In this document: one piece after another, positions 36,101-48,100 of the stretch | Numbering within the stretch: position 1 is the stretch's first letter | Layout of the letters: the number at the start of each line of letters is the position of its first letter | Assembly (NCBI GenBank): GCA_942486035.1 | Contig: CALNXK010000007.1 | Coordinates: 4,740,001 to 4,804,000 of the forward strand | Source: Porites lobata | Lineage: Eukaryota; Cnidaria; Anthozoa; Scleractinia; Poritidae | Direction of reading: 5' to 3' | Length of the DNA: 64,000 nucleotides | The notes under the pieces: model-generated | Database searches by the model: none | What the model was told of the DNA's origin: nothing | The model's input: the letters and a program-made list of their open reading frames with translations, nothing else | Made by a program: the position numbers and the translations under genes

Positions 36101-39100
36101 GAGGAAAAACAAACTACAAAATTTATGAGCGTGACTTACGTCTGTTCTTGACTCCTGGGGTTAAAAGAACTCCAAATCTCCTTCAGTTGTAATAACTCCG
36201 AAAGTTCTCCGCTAGCTCTTTACTGTGTGATAGACTCCTTACAACTAAGTAAATTATGTGCTTTAGCAAAAAACTATTGTAAAGCCTGCTTCTGACATAA
36301 AGGAAATAACAATAAAAAGCAAGAAATATGTTGATCATGCAATAAAATAAAACAATCCCACAATTAAGAAAGAACAAGCAGTCCTTGAATGTAACTAGAA
36401 GTCATTGTTTAAACGGATAATGTGACCATAAACCATATCTTATTTCAGTGAGTTAAAAGCATGAACCAAGAAAAAAATAATTATTATCATAGTTGACAGG
36501 CAAATATCCTGTTCAACTTACTGAGAAGTCAATTGGCAGCAATGTTAAGAATCAGCACAATGTCAATAAAAACAATATACAGCTGTGGGCCTAAGGAAAA
36601 AATTAATTTCAAACCACTTGGAATGAATCTTTGGGCCCTCTTTATTTTGAAAGGCCCCTACACAAGTTCATAAAGGGGCTATAAAGAAAGGGGTCCATGG
36701 CAGTGATTTAGCTGTGGGAAAGCTGAGCAGGCTTTTTTAGTAGTCACTCAAGCCAGCATTTTTGACTCAGCTGCTTCTTAAATTACTCCATGTCTTCAAT
36801 TTCCAGAGCTGGTGGTAGACTTTTTTTAGCCAGTGAAATTAGCGAGTTATTAGACAGTAGCCAGCTCTAAGAATCCGTGCCATGGGACCCTCATTGATCC
36901 TGCATAAGAGAATGTCAAAATTGTTAACTTTGATACTTTTTCTGTTCTAGTATTCCACCCTCACATATTTGTCAGTTAGAAACATTATTAAAACTTTGAG
37001 TGGGAAATGAGAATAGTTACTGGGATTTGTGTGATTAGTTTTACAATAATATTGTTTAATTAAAATGCATTCTTTTTTTTTCAGGTTTGTGAATGATCTG
37101 CAATTTCATCCACTTCCCATTCCAGGGAATCATCTTGTTGTCCAAGCAGTAGAGCAGTGTTTTGTGGGATCTTTACTCCACTTTGGCTTCAGAGTCTGTT
37201 CGTCTACAAGAACAGCATCACAAATTGCTCACAACTCTCCTTTTCATCTCAATAACATTGTTCCGAAAATTGGTGGTTCAGAGAACAAAACATGTCTCTC
37301 TGGGGGATTACCCAGTCTTCTAGCCTGTCAAATATTCCCCTGCTACTCTGCTGATCATCAAGCTCCCACAGTGCTGCAGATATTAAATGCAAATTTGCTG
37401 GAGGTACGTTCAAGACAAAGAAACACTCCTCAGTCATTTCTTCTGAGGAGGCCTCAGAGTCAGTACTTAGAACTTGTTGATTGCTCTCAGACTGAAGAGA
37501 GCTGCAAAGCAAGTTTTGGTAAAAGTAACACATCTCTTCAAGGAAATGGTCGTGCATCTCCCATTTACTGTACTCCACAAGAGTTTTGTGCTATGATCAC
37601 TCCTCTTGTCCTGACTGGAGTCTCACAACCTTCCTCTGTCAGCAGTTCCACACAAGACATGTTACCAGGATCAAATAAGTTGGATCATCACTTTCTTGGT
37701 CTTAAAGGTTAGTTCTTGGAACTAATGTTTTGCCTCAGAAATTAAAAAGTTAGTGTTATTTGCAGTTTGAACAAATGTATATTAATGTCAACAAATGCAG
37801 CAAAAATGGAATTCTCTCTCTAATATGAAGCATTAATTGTATGTTTTACATTGCAAATAATTATATTGTCAGAATCACCCTTATCAAGTTATACAGCTTT
37901 TTGAATGTCTCCAGCTGCTATTTACTAGTAACCTTTACCATTCCCAGTTCTCTTTGTCATTTTTTGGTACATATTTCAGGATGAATAATTTTTGGGTTAT
38001 CCAGTCTGGTGCTACAATATTACTTATTTTAGGATGCAATTTTTTTGGGTTTTAAGGTCCATAACTAAAATAAGTCCAATGGGAGTTGTAGTTATTCCTG
38101 TGGTCTTCTTGTAATGTATCCACAGTTTTTTCAGTGAAGCAACCCTCCACTGCAAACTGATCAACACCACCGTTGCCAGCATTACACACAAGGTTATGGT
38201 GATCACCACATTTCTGGACACACAATCCCCATGGAGTATTCAATTTTCCATCACCCTGGCCTTCTTCTCTTATATTGTACAAAGACTTCCCTCGCGGTTT
38301 TATCAAACACTTTCAAAGCATTCTTATCCAAATCAGAAACAATGAACTTGCTCTCATGGTAAATACATGCAATGGGTTTATTTACTTTTTCTGGTCCACT
38401 TTCTCCAAATTGAAACAAAGGTTTCTCCATCCTGTGATAAAACTTGGATTCTGTTGTTATCACAATCAGCATACTATAACACGACCTTCTTTATCCAAAC
38501 AAACACTGGCAGGATTCTGAAATTCTCCATCTTTTGTCCCTTTCTTCCCAGCGCTTTTTACAGGGTTCCCCACTTGAACGTTAAATTGTTGAATGCGATG
38601 ATTTAATTCATCCAACACAAGACTGTTATCATCATTTACATGTGTAATGTCAGCTGGATGGTGGGGCTATCCAGCATTTTTTCCATGACAACCCACTTTT
38701 CTTACACAGTTTCCTTCCTTATCAGTTATCAGGAGACAGTGTTTATCATACTCACGAACAGCGATTTGTCCTTTGCTGTTTATGGCGACTCCAATAATGG
38801 TGTGTCAAGAGTTTCTCAGTATAAACTGATCAACACAACATTTGCCAGCATTGCATACAATAAGGTTGTAATGATTGCCACATTTCTGGACACACAGTCC
38901 CCATGGGCCACACACAACTGTGATGTGGTGGTAATTTTTAAGACTGCCAGCAAGCTCTCCTAGGGCTCTTGGGGCTACAGGGGTGGGAGATTCGCTCACA
39001 GGCTTGTAATTTTTCCAAATCTTTGTTAATGGTAATGTAGTTTCTGCTCAAACTTAGGAGTTATTAACTTTTGAAACTCCATTGAGCCATCAGACTTTGT

Positions 39101-42100
39101 CACACAAGTCTGTCCTTATCAAGCATTTTTTTTTTACTTCAGTGCTGATAATATATTGTCGGAATTGCCCTAAGTCAATTCCTTGCCGAAAGTATTCAGC
39201 TGCTATTTACTTATTCCTTTTACCATACCAAGTTATCGTTTTACTTTTTTGGTGCTTATTTCAGGATGTTTATTTGTCTGGTTATCCAGTTTGTTGCTTT
39301 TTAATTATTTTAGAATGTGAATTTTTTTAGTCTTATAGTCTGTAACTAAAATAAGTCCATCCGGTGTTGTAGTTATTCTTGTAGGGTCTTGTAACTTAAC
39401 AACAGTTTTTCCAGTGAAACAGCCGTCCACTGTAAACTGATCAACACAGCCATTGGTTCTATTAGATACAAGAAGATTATGGTGATTGCCACATTTCTGA
39501 AGACATAGTCCGTGAGGCCCTTCCATCTGTCCATCAGCCTTGCCTGGTTCTCCGATCTTGTACAAAAACTTTCCAGTATTATCAAACACTTTCAAGCAAT
39601 TATTACCCCAGTCAGAAACAATGAACTTGTTTTCATGGTAAATACACGACCTGGGTTTTCTTAGTGTTTCTTGTCCGCTATTTCCAAATTGAAACAAAGG
39701 TTCACCATCCTGTGATAAAACTTGGACTCTGTTGTTAAAATGATCAGCAACTATAACACGGCCTTCTTCGTTCAAACGAACACAGGCAGGATTTTGAAAT
39801 TCTGCACCTCTTATCCCTCTCACCCCAAAACGTTTCACAGAGTTCCCTGTTTGAACATTAAATTGTTGAATGCGATGATTTAATTCATCCACCACAAGAA
39901 TGTTATCATCATTTAGATATGTGATGTCAGCTGGACGGTTGAGCTGTCCAGCATTGTTTCCGAAACAACCAACTTTTCTTACACAGTTTCCTTCTTTGTC
40001 AGTTATTAGGATACAGTGTTTATTGTAGTCACTGATAGCGATTTGTCCTTTGTTGTTCACGGCAATTCCAGATGGCTGTTCAAAAGTTTCTCCTTTTACT
40101 TTTAACTCTCCCACAACTTGAATTAGTCGTTGTTTTACTTGGACAATATAAGGGCTTCCTGCAAACTCCTTGCCATTTACCTTTATTATGATTTTGAAGG
40201 TTCCTGGAACTCTAGGTGTAAACTTCACGATGTAATCACCATCTTGTTTTTCACAAGTTGTCAAACTTCCTATTTTATCAGCGGGTTCCACAAGCACTTT
40301 CACTTCATACACTTCTTCTCCACGTATTTGTGGGTGAACTTCAAACTGTGATTCAACACCAGCTTGGAAATCTTTTGTCAGTCCCACTACTGGTTCACTT
40401 GTTGCTATGTAACCAAGGGTTAGATTCTTTTCTTCTTTTGTTTGATAAAACTTCAGGAATGAATTGACCGGAAGTTCTGGGATCGTCGTGTTTTCAAGAT
40501 GTTCAAACCGTTGTTCTAGATAATTCTTGCTTTGCATTACATCTGAGCTGGAGCTTCTTTGAATCAGATTTTCAGCAAACTCGATTGCTTGGTTGATTTG
40601 CTTCAGCAAGGATTGCACTTGTGCCTTTGCAGAGTTTAATCTGTCTTGCCTTGACACGCGCGTGTTCTCGAGGGCTGTAATAATCTGCCGCTCGTTTTCT
40701 CGAATCTTCGCGACCATTTGTTCGGCAGCTTGGGAAATTTCACGTTTAGCGTTTGTGATATTTGCCTCCAGCTCACGAATTGTTTGTTCATATTCACGAA
40801 TGGCATCGCTAAAAACCTTTGTTTTTGTTTTCAATACCTCGGTTCTTGTCAGGATGTTGGCTTTCTCGCTGTCCGCTGCTTTCTCCAATGGTTCCACGTC
40901 ATGTGCCTTGTGATCCGTAGCAATGCATATTTGGCAAACACAGATTTGGCATTTAAGGCAGAAAAACCTCGTTACCTCTCGCTCGTGATACTGCTGCGCG
41001 CAAAATGACTGCCTCTTCATCAGAGCTTGGTAGTCTTGAGGTTGGAACTGCTTGACTGGCGTTACTTTGTGTCCTTCTGTAAAGTGACTAAACAGTTGAT
41101 GTGCGTGGACACAGTCACTGCACATGAATTTAGCGCATTCGAAGCAGTAACTTATCTCTGCGCTCATTTTCTTGCAAACGCCACAACTGATATCATTTCC
41201 TTTTCCGCTTTGTCGTATGGCGAGAACACTGAGCAGACTATTATGATGAAAACTGGTCGGTAATTTGTCAAAACGGTTTGCTTCGGGAAGATCAACTTCA
41301 GCTTGACACTCTGGGCAGCGAAACTTTCCATTCCGTTGGCTGATCAGTGCGTGTTTCTTTATACACTCAAAGCAGAATGTGTGCAGGCAGGTTATTGTCT
41401 TGGGATCGGTGAAAGTATCCAGACAGATTGAACAAGTAACATGTTCTTTGAGATTCTTCAACAGAGACTCCATTGTTCAAGTTTTTTTCACAGCAACAGA
41501 ACACACCCTAATCTTGTTCAGAGTGATTCCGGGAAACTCGGACCATATAAGGAACTATTAGTATTACAAAAACAATTTGCATTATACTGCAGACAGTCAC
41601 CCTAGTCTAAAAGCGGAAGTTGTTAGAACTTTCAAAGGTCTTTTTTTGCCTAAGAATCGTGACTTGTCTAAACAAAGTTGCTGCACACAGTGATACATTA
41701 TTATTGCAGAGGAAATATTCTTTTACTATTTTGGATAACAAACGTTTCTAGGCAGTAGTCCATAGTAAGTGTTGTAAGCTCATGTTTAAGGAACAAAAAT
41801 TCTTCAGTACAATTTACCCCACATTTCAGGCAGCCAACCAAACTTACCCTTTGACTGTAGATCGGAAGTTAACAAAAGTTTCCAAAGTTTAGTTTTGAAT
41901 TAGGTTTTTACTAAATGGTTGGCTGCATTAGTTTTGGACTGTCTATATAATGAAGCAAATAATACTCTCTTTCTTCCTCAATTTCATATCATATATACAA
42001 CAGTTTAACCAGACTGAAGTCCCGATACTCGTACATTCGAGGTTCTCTTAACCGCGCTCTCGTCAGTGAACGGCTGGACTTAAGGCCGCCCTTAAGGGGA

Positions 42101-45100
42101 CAGTCTGGTTTTTATGAAAATGGCGTTGATCGAATTGACAATGGAAGAAATTTTAAGGGTAGAAAAGGTGTACACATAAACCGGTTAATCTGCTAATGAG
42201 TTGGTGGACTATTTGGTACTTGTCTTCTAATTATCCCCCTTTTTTTCTATTTTTAACAAACCCCAATCCAATTTTATTTAGATTGAATGATACCTCGGCT
42301 TTACATTTAAAAAAAGGGGCGGAAATGAACGAAAACCAAGGCTTTTAGCCAGAATAAAAAACGCCCTTTGAATTGCGCTAACTCCGTAAACTCTGTGGGC
42401 CGGTTATTTAAGCGAAGATTAAGTTAACCAGTGTTTAGGGCTGAGCCGCGGTTTAGACGTTGTTTCGATAAACAACGGCTAAACGATGCTTAAAATACAT
42501 TATAAAAACACGACTGGACCGTGTTCTTGCATGTCAATGGCTAAACCATGTCTCACGAGAAAATGCATTGTCTGCAGAGTTTTTTTTTTCGTATGCACAT
42601 TTTCAGTTAGTGGTTGTCTCTGCAATATGGCCTCTAAACCAAGTTGCACAAGAAGTTTCAGCGAACAAGAAAACCTTTTATTGGCCGAATTGGGTAGAGA
42701 CTTTCCAGAAGTGGAAAGTAAGGGACTGGTCAAAAAGTATAGGTGGGGGTGGGCCGGAGCAGAGAGGGGGTGGGTCATGAGGTTTTGAGCCTTGTGCAAG
42801 GGGTGGGTCGGGCAATTTTAAGCTACCCTTAGGGGGTTGGTCACCCTATTTTATTACATAGATAGGTACTAACTACTAACGAGACAGTTGGCCTGCACTT
42901 GTTATATAACACAACACAGCCAAAGGTTTTTGTTTCTGAGGAGTTTTTTCGTAGGATTCTCAAGGCTTCTTCTTTGACAAATCCTTTTTGTAACATTTGG
43001 AGGGTGACACGAGGTGAAATGTGTGTGCAAGAAGGTTTCCGTGTGTGTAAAATGTGTCTTTGCATCAAGGATAGATTTTTCCTTGAATCTTGCGCGTTTG
43101 TATACAACCGTGTCTAAAAACGCAGTCTCAGTGTCAAATGTTTCGGCCATGAATTCAATATTTGGGTGATGTAAGTTTGCTTGTTCAATGAAGGCTTCGA
43201 TGTCTGGTTTACTCAAGTCCCATGGGGAAAAGATATTGTGTATGTAGCATTTCCAAACTGTTGTTCTAAAGACAGTTTTGCTTAGAGTTGTTGTTTCAAT
43301 ATATGTCATGAAAATATTGGCAAAGGAATCAAAACTGCTGTCTTTGTGCCCATTGCAGTTCCATGGTTTTGTAGGTAGTGTTTTCCACTGAAGTGGAAGA
43401 AATTTTCTTTGAGGATTAATCTAAGCGTTTCCGGCAAGTAATGTGTAGGAATTGGTTGTCTTTGTAGAAATTTTCATACGCTTTGTGACAGACAATTTCA
43501 ATATACCTCGTTTTGCTGTATATTTGTGTCAAGACTCATAACGTTCATCGAAACAAGAAATGTTCGGTTTTTCACATTTGTCTTTTCAGTGAAAGGTATG
43601 ATCTCTGTGATTTTGATATTGGTTGCAGCAGTGTATCAACAAATTTTGTCAAACGCAGAACAAGGTTTTATTGGATTATTAAGAGGAAACCAAACATCCA
43701 TGTTGTAACTAGGGGGCGGGTCATGCAATTTCCAACCTTGCTTTAGGGGTGGGTCAGTCATTTTTGTGCCGAAGGGAGGGGGTGGGCCATGTGCTTTTTA
43801 TCAACCATATTTCCAAATGCTCCAGCCCACCCCCCCCCCCTATACTTTTTGACCAGTCCCTAACGGCTATCACCTTAAAACGTTGGCAAAAAAGACAAAG
43901 GCATGGGAGGAAATTTTAACTAAGTTTAACTCCCAAAATCTTAACGGTATCAAATGCGACCTCAGTCAGCTTCAAGGATGCTGGAGGCGGCTGAAACTCA
44001 AGTCGAAAAAGGAACACGACTTACATTGTCGTCAAGCAAGAAAAACTGGTGGAGGTAGCCTGCGTGGCAGGCGTCGAAAGGGGTAGGGGATAGAGAAAAA
44101 GGGAGGGGGGTAGGGGAGAGAGGGGAAGGGACGTCTGCTATAAGAACCTCCTTTTATTCATTTCTGCGGACGCGGGCGTCCGCAAAATCCTGATTGGCTG
44201 AGCCGTAATGAGTAACTTATTGGCCTGTATCCTGGTGTGTGTATTAGTGTGAGAGACAAACATGACGAAGGCATCAAGAAAATGTGTTCTACTGGCATAA
44301 GCTTTGGAAGGTCAAAATTACTCCAATCATGTAGCAACTTCACGTTAAAGTCCGAACTAAAACCAACTGTAAGAGCTTGTTTAACAGGCAGAGATGCTCA
44401 GGAGGTTTTGTATACTGGATTTGTCCATACACCGAGCAGCGACTCTCAGCGATTGCGATTCTTGCCAGACATCTGCAATGCCGATATTCAAAAGACCATC
44501 TTTTCTGCAAAAACATATACCGTCTTGAATGGAGTTTTAAATGGTTTGTAAAGAGAGAGCTGAAGCTTTGGTAAAAACTATCCGTTGAGGGTTTTGACAA
44601 TTGCTTATAATTCTCCTTTACTTTCATACTTTTCGTCTCAGGCTGGCCAGTGTTCTGTTCTTTGTGACAATCACGTCGCTTGATGAGGTTGTAAGATAAA
44701 AGGTCTTGTGTATTCACACGAAACTGATCATTGTTTGTCGTAGACTGCGAGCAGTAAAAAAATGAGAGACTGCTCGTAGCCTATGTTTGTCGTGTTTGCT
44801 GCGGGAGTAAGAACAGTAAAAATGATTCATTTCGCTCGATTATTATATCACTTGAAAAAAGCGTCTCAACTTGACAATTTCCGGTAAACAACGTAATTAA
44901 GTTCGGACCATGCTGAGAAGCCCCGTACTTGTGATTGGTCACGTATTGACAGTGACATTATCGGATTAGTTGAGAAAATGGTGGGCGGATGACAAAAACA
45001 CCGTCTCTTATAGCAGGCGCTCCCTTCCCTTTCCCCTCTTTCCTGCTTTTCTCCCTCCCCCTCTCCCTCCCCTTTTGGCGCCTGCCACGCAGGCTAGGTG

Positions 45101-48100
45101 GAGGAAAAGCTGTTGCCACGTAATCTCAGCCTCAGTTAATCCGCTAGAGCAGGAATTTGATGATGATGCAGGAGAAGAACTTGATTTTAATAAGGCGGGA
45201 CGAAGACGAGATGGAAATTATTACGTAGGAAGTGGGGCCAAGTCTAGTTGCTGACGTTGCAGCTATTAGCAGGAAAGGAGCGGCAAAAGTCACAAAAAGG
45301 AGAATAGTCAGAAGTACAATAATGTTTAATCGCTTGTAATTTTTTTTAATGATAGTTCATTACATAGGTTACAAGTATTGATCATCAGATGACATTACAT
45401 TGACAGGTGCAACCGCAGAAGACCAGATTCCTCTGAGCAGGAGGACCCATTCTTGTCCATGGTAGCCTGTTCCAGGCGTTCAGATAGTGGAGAGCGGTGC
45501 GAAGTAAAAAGGAGCGCGTCTCTCCCCAGTCCCCCTCTACTTTTCATCGCTTTCTTTACTTCGCACCGCTCTCCACTATCTGAACGCTTGGAACAGGCTA
45601 TGTCCATGGCGAGGGAAGAACACAAATTGAAAACGAAGGTCCTCAAGCTTAAAGAATGGAAGCTAATGCACCAATGCGATAAAATGGGAATTGGTTTGCC
45701 ACCTGCATACGACACTGACAAGGACAATTGTTAAACCAACCGGTAGCTCCTTGAACTTTTGTGATATAACCATCATAAATTTCAAAACAAAAGAATTAAA
45801 AGATTATTAACAATTAATTGCGGTGATTATTCTTTTTTGTTTCCTATTTTGTTGTCAATGTCGTACATGAAATTTAATCAATCCATTAATCTTATTAAGC
45901 AAAGTATCGTGGAATAATGAGCTGGCGTTTGGCATTCCCACTTGCGTCTGCTGCAGCAACAACGTCAAATGGGACATCTTCGTTTTCAATGTCTTTATCA
46001 AAGTCTTGCTCTCGATGCATAAGAGCAAAATTATGCAACACTGCAGTAGCCACAATAATGACGAGGGTATTCGCCGAAGCGATGCGCAGTCCCAAGTGAA
46101 GACACGGAAAACGTCGCTTTAGCAGTCTAGAGCATCTGTCAATAACACACCTAGTACGCCTATGTGCAGTATTATAGCGCACTTCTCCTGCATTCTGCTT
46201 AATTTTCGTAAGCGGTCAGCTCCCGTTTCGAAAGCTTTTCTTGGTTCTGTTTCCCAGGGATGTTGATTCGCTTAAGGGGGCTTGGACAAACTTTGGTTGG
46301 GATTGCTAGCTAGATTGCTAGATTCTAACGACGTTAAGAAACGTCACAGAACCTATATGCCTGTTTCTTTCTTGTGCCTCAGGTACCTGTGCCCAAGAAA
46401 TAATATCAGCCAAATCCACAGAAGAATAGAGCCTTACGGCTTACGACTCCAAATTTGATTTTTATTCAGATTCGGTTTCTAGTTAAAATCAACCTTTATT
46501 AGAGGTACTTGGCTGTCGATGAAATTCCAGTGTTATGACATTGATTTAGTTTGGTAACAGCATAATTTGGTCATGGGTATTTTCTTTTTCTATTTTAGAT
46601 CGAATTGATCAAGGTTCATCTCAGGAAGAAGACATCAGCAGCAATAACTCAAGCTCGCCACGCTTTACACAGCTACCTTCTCAAACAAGGGGACTAAACT
46701 GTGAAAAACTTGACATCTGCAAAGAAGAGCAAGCTTATTGTGAATGGACAGAGTACGATGACTTTCCGTCGTCAGAGGATCTCGGTGCATTTCTACCTGA
46801 TTTGGAAATGGATGCTATAAATAAAAGGAAAGAACAATCTCAGGCAATCATAAATTCCAAAAAATCATGCGTGACGTCAGAAGAGAATGAGATGGTTACG
46901 TCACAGACTGTTAGTTTCAGTGATGTCGTTTATGGAATTGTTCAAGAGGATTACACAGAATTTACTGATTTCCCTTCTTCTGAAGATCTAGACGTTTTCT
47001 TGGCTGAGATGGAGCTTGATTGTGAAAATATACTGCAGAAAACATCGTTGGCGCCTGCTGATGTTTTGAGGTCCGCTGACCCGTTTGAACTTCAACAAAA
47101 GGTAGAGGTGTCTAGAACATTGGCCAGTAACGAGCACGATATTAAATACATCGCGAAAAGAAACAACACTGAACACTCCAAAAAGATCTTGGATTTAACT
47201 GATGGTGATGGCCTGTGCGCGCAAGAGGATTCTGTAAGGCTTCAAAATTCGAGCTCGAATAAAATGGTACCTAAGATTGATCTATCACATTCTGAGTTGC
47301 TTAGGAACTGCGAAAATTTTTTCACAGAGCCCTCTGAAAAGTCTATTCCTGAAAAAGATGTAAAAATAGGTGGGCAAAAGAGGCATTCCTCTGTTAATTT
47401 ACAAAGTAGTTTTATGAAGAACGATAAGCCTACTCATTGTCGAGACGAATTAATAGAGCAAGGGAAGGTGTTGTGCGTCTTAGAATCAACCGAACAGTTA
47501 CGTGAAGAGGAATTAGTTTGTACCAGGTCCCTGCAGCACGAAGTGGTAAACACATGGTCACATGATCAAAAGATCAAAGCGGAGGTCCGACAAGCTGCTA
47601 CCAATCAAGGAAACAGTTATTCGCTAGGAGATGACATGTTGATTGATAGCTTTGAGATGATGTACACTTCCCCTGATTTGTTTTCGCAATCTCTGTCTCG
47701 TGCAAAAGTAATGAGTTCTGACACACCATATTTATATTATTCTCCAAGACTCTTGAAAGATGAATCCCATTCTTGGTATTCAAAACATTTTAGCGAAACC
47801 CCTGACCTATTTTCTTCCCCAAATTGCTCTCCCAGCAGGCAGGAAATGAACTCGGTTTCATTGTTTTCCTGTTCTAATCATTCGCTTCTCTCTTCCTCAT
47901 CGTCGCCGCTTCTCTTGGTTGAGCAGCCAGCCTCGTTTTCAGATTCAAATAGAAACGAACCTGATGCGCCTTCAGTCATAAACCAGAGCGAATCTGAAAA
48001 CAGGTTTGTGCAGAATGACGAACAGGCTATTAGTTTTCATTCAACACCCTGCTATGCAAACCGTACTTCTAAACGTTTACACAGAATGTGTGCGCCGGCC

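Larger units (their letters stand above)
42627..45734 (+). pseudogene. Harbinger-type Myb/SANT-like DNA-binding protein, disrupted
   Basis: Accessory protein of a PIF/Harbinger transposon. The coding pieces are 42627-42721, 43861-44055, 45097-45260, about 45400-45462 and 45601-45734. They are interrupted by three insertions (42722-43860, 44056-45096, 45463-45600). The N-terminal piece shows SFSEQENLLLAELG, the next a W-W spaced SANT-like segment (KAWEEILTKFNS, then GCWRRLKLKSKKEHD), and the last a helical tail rich in Lys and Leu. Frameshifts remain even if the insertions are ignored, so it is dead. A transposase remnant lies next to it in convergent orientation, as in Harbinger elements. Confidence 0.8.
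37708..46598 (+). other. DDIAS intron 3 (8.9 kb) hosting TRIM and transposons
   Basis: Bounded by GTTAGT and CTATTTTAG. From left to right: a TRIM 3' remnant (38040-38815), a second small remnant, an intact antisense TRIM-NHL gene (39305-41473), and a decayed PIF/Harbinger element with nested insertions (about 42.4-46.2 kb). Confidence 0.8.

Noticed and set aside
42400..46330. Exact terminal repeats of the Harbinger element
   Set aside because: A weak inverted similarity around TTCGCTTAA near 42.41 and 46.27 kb was seen but is too short to define the ends.
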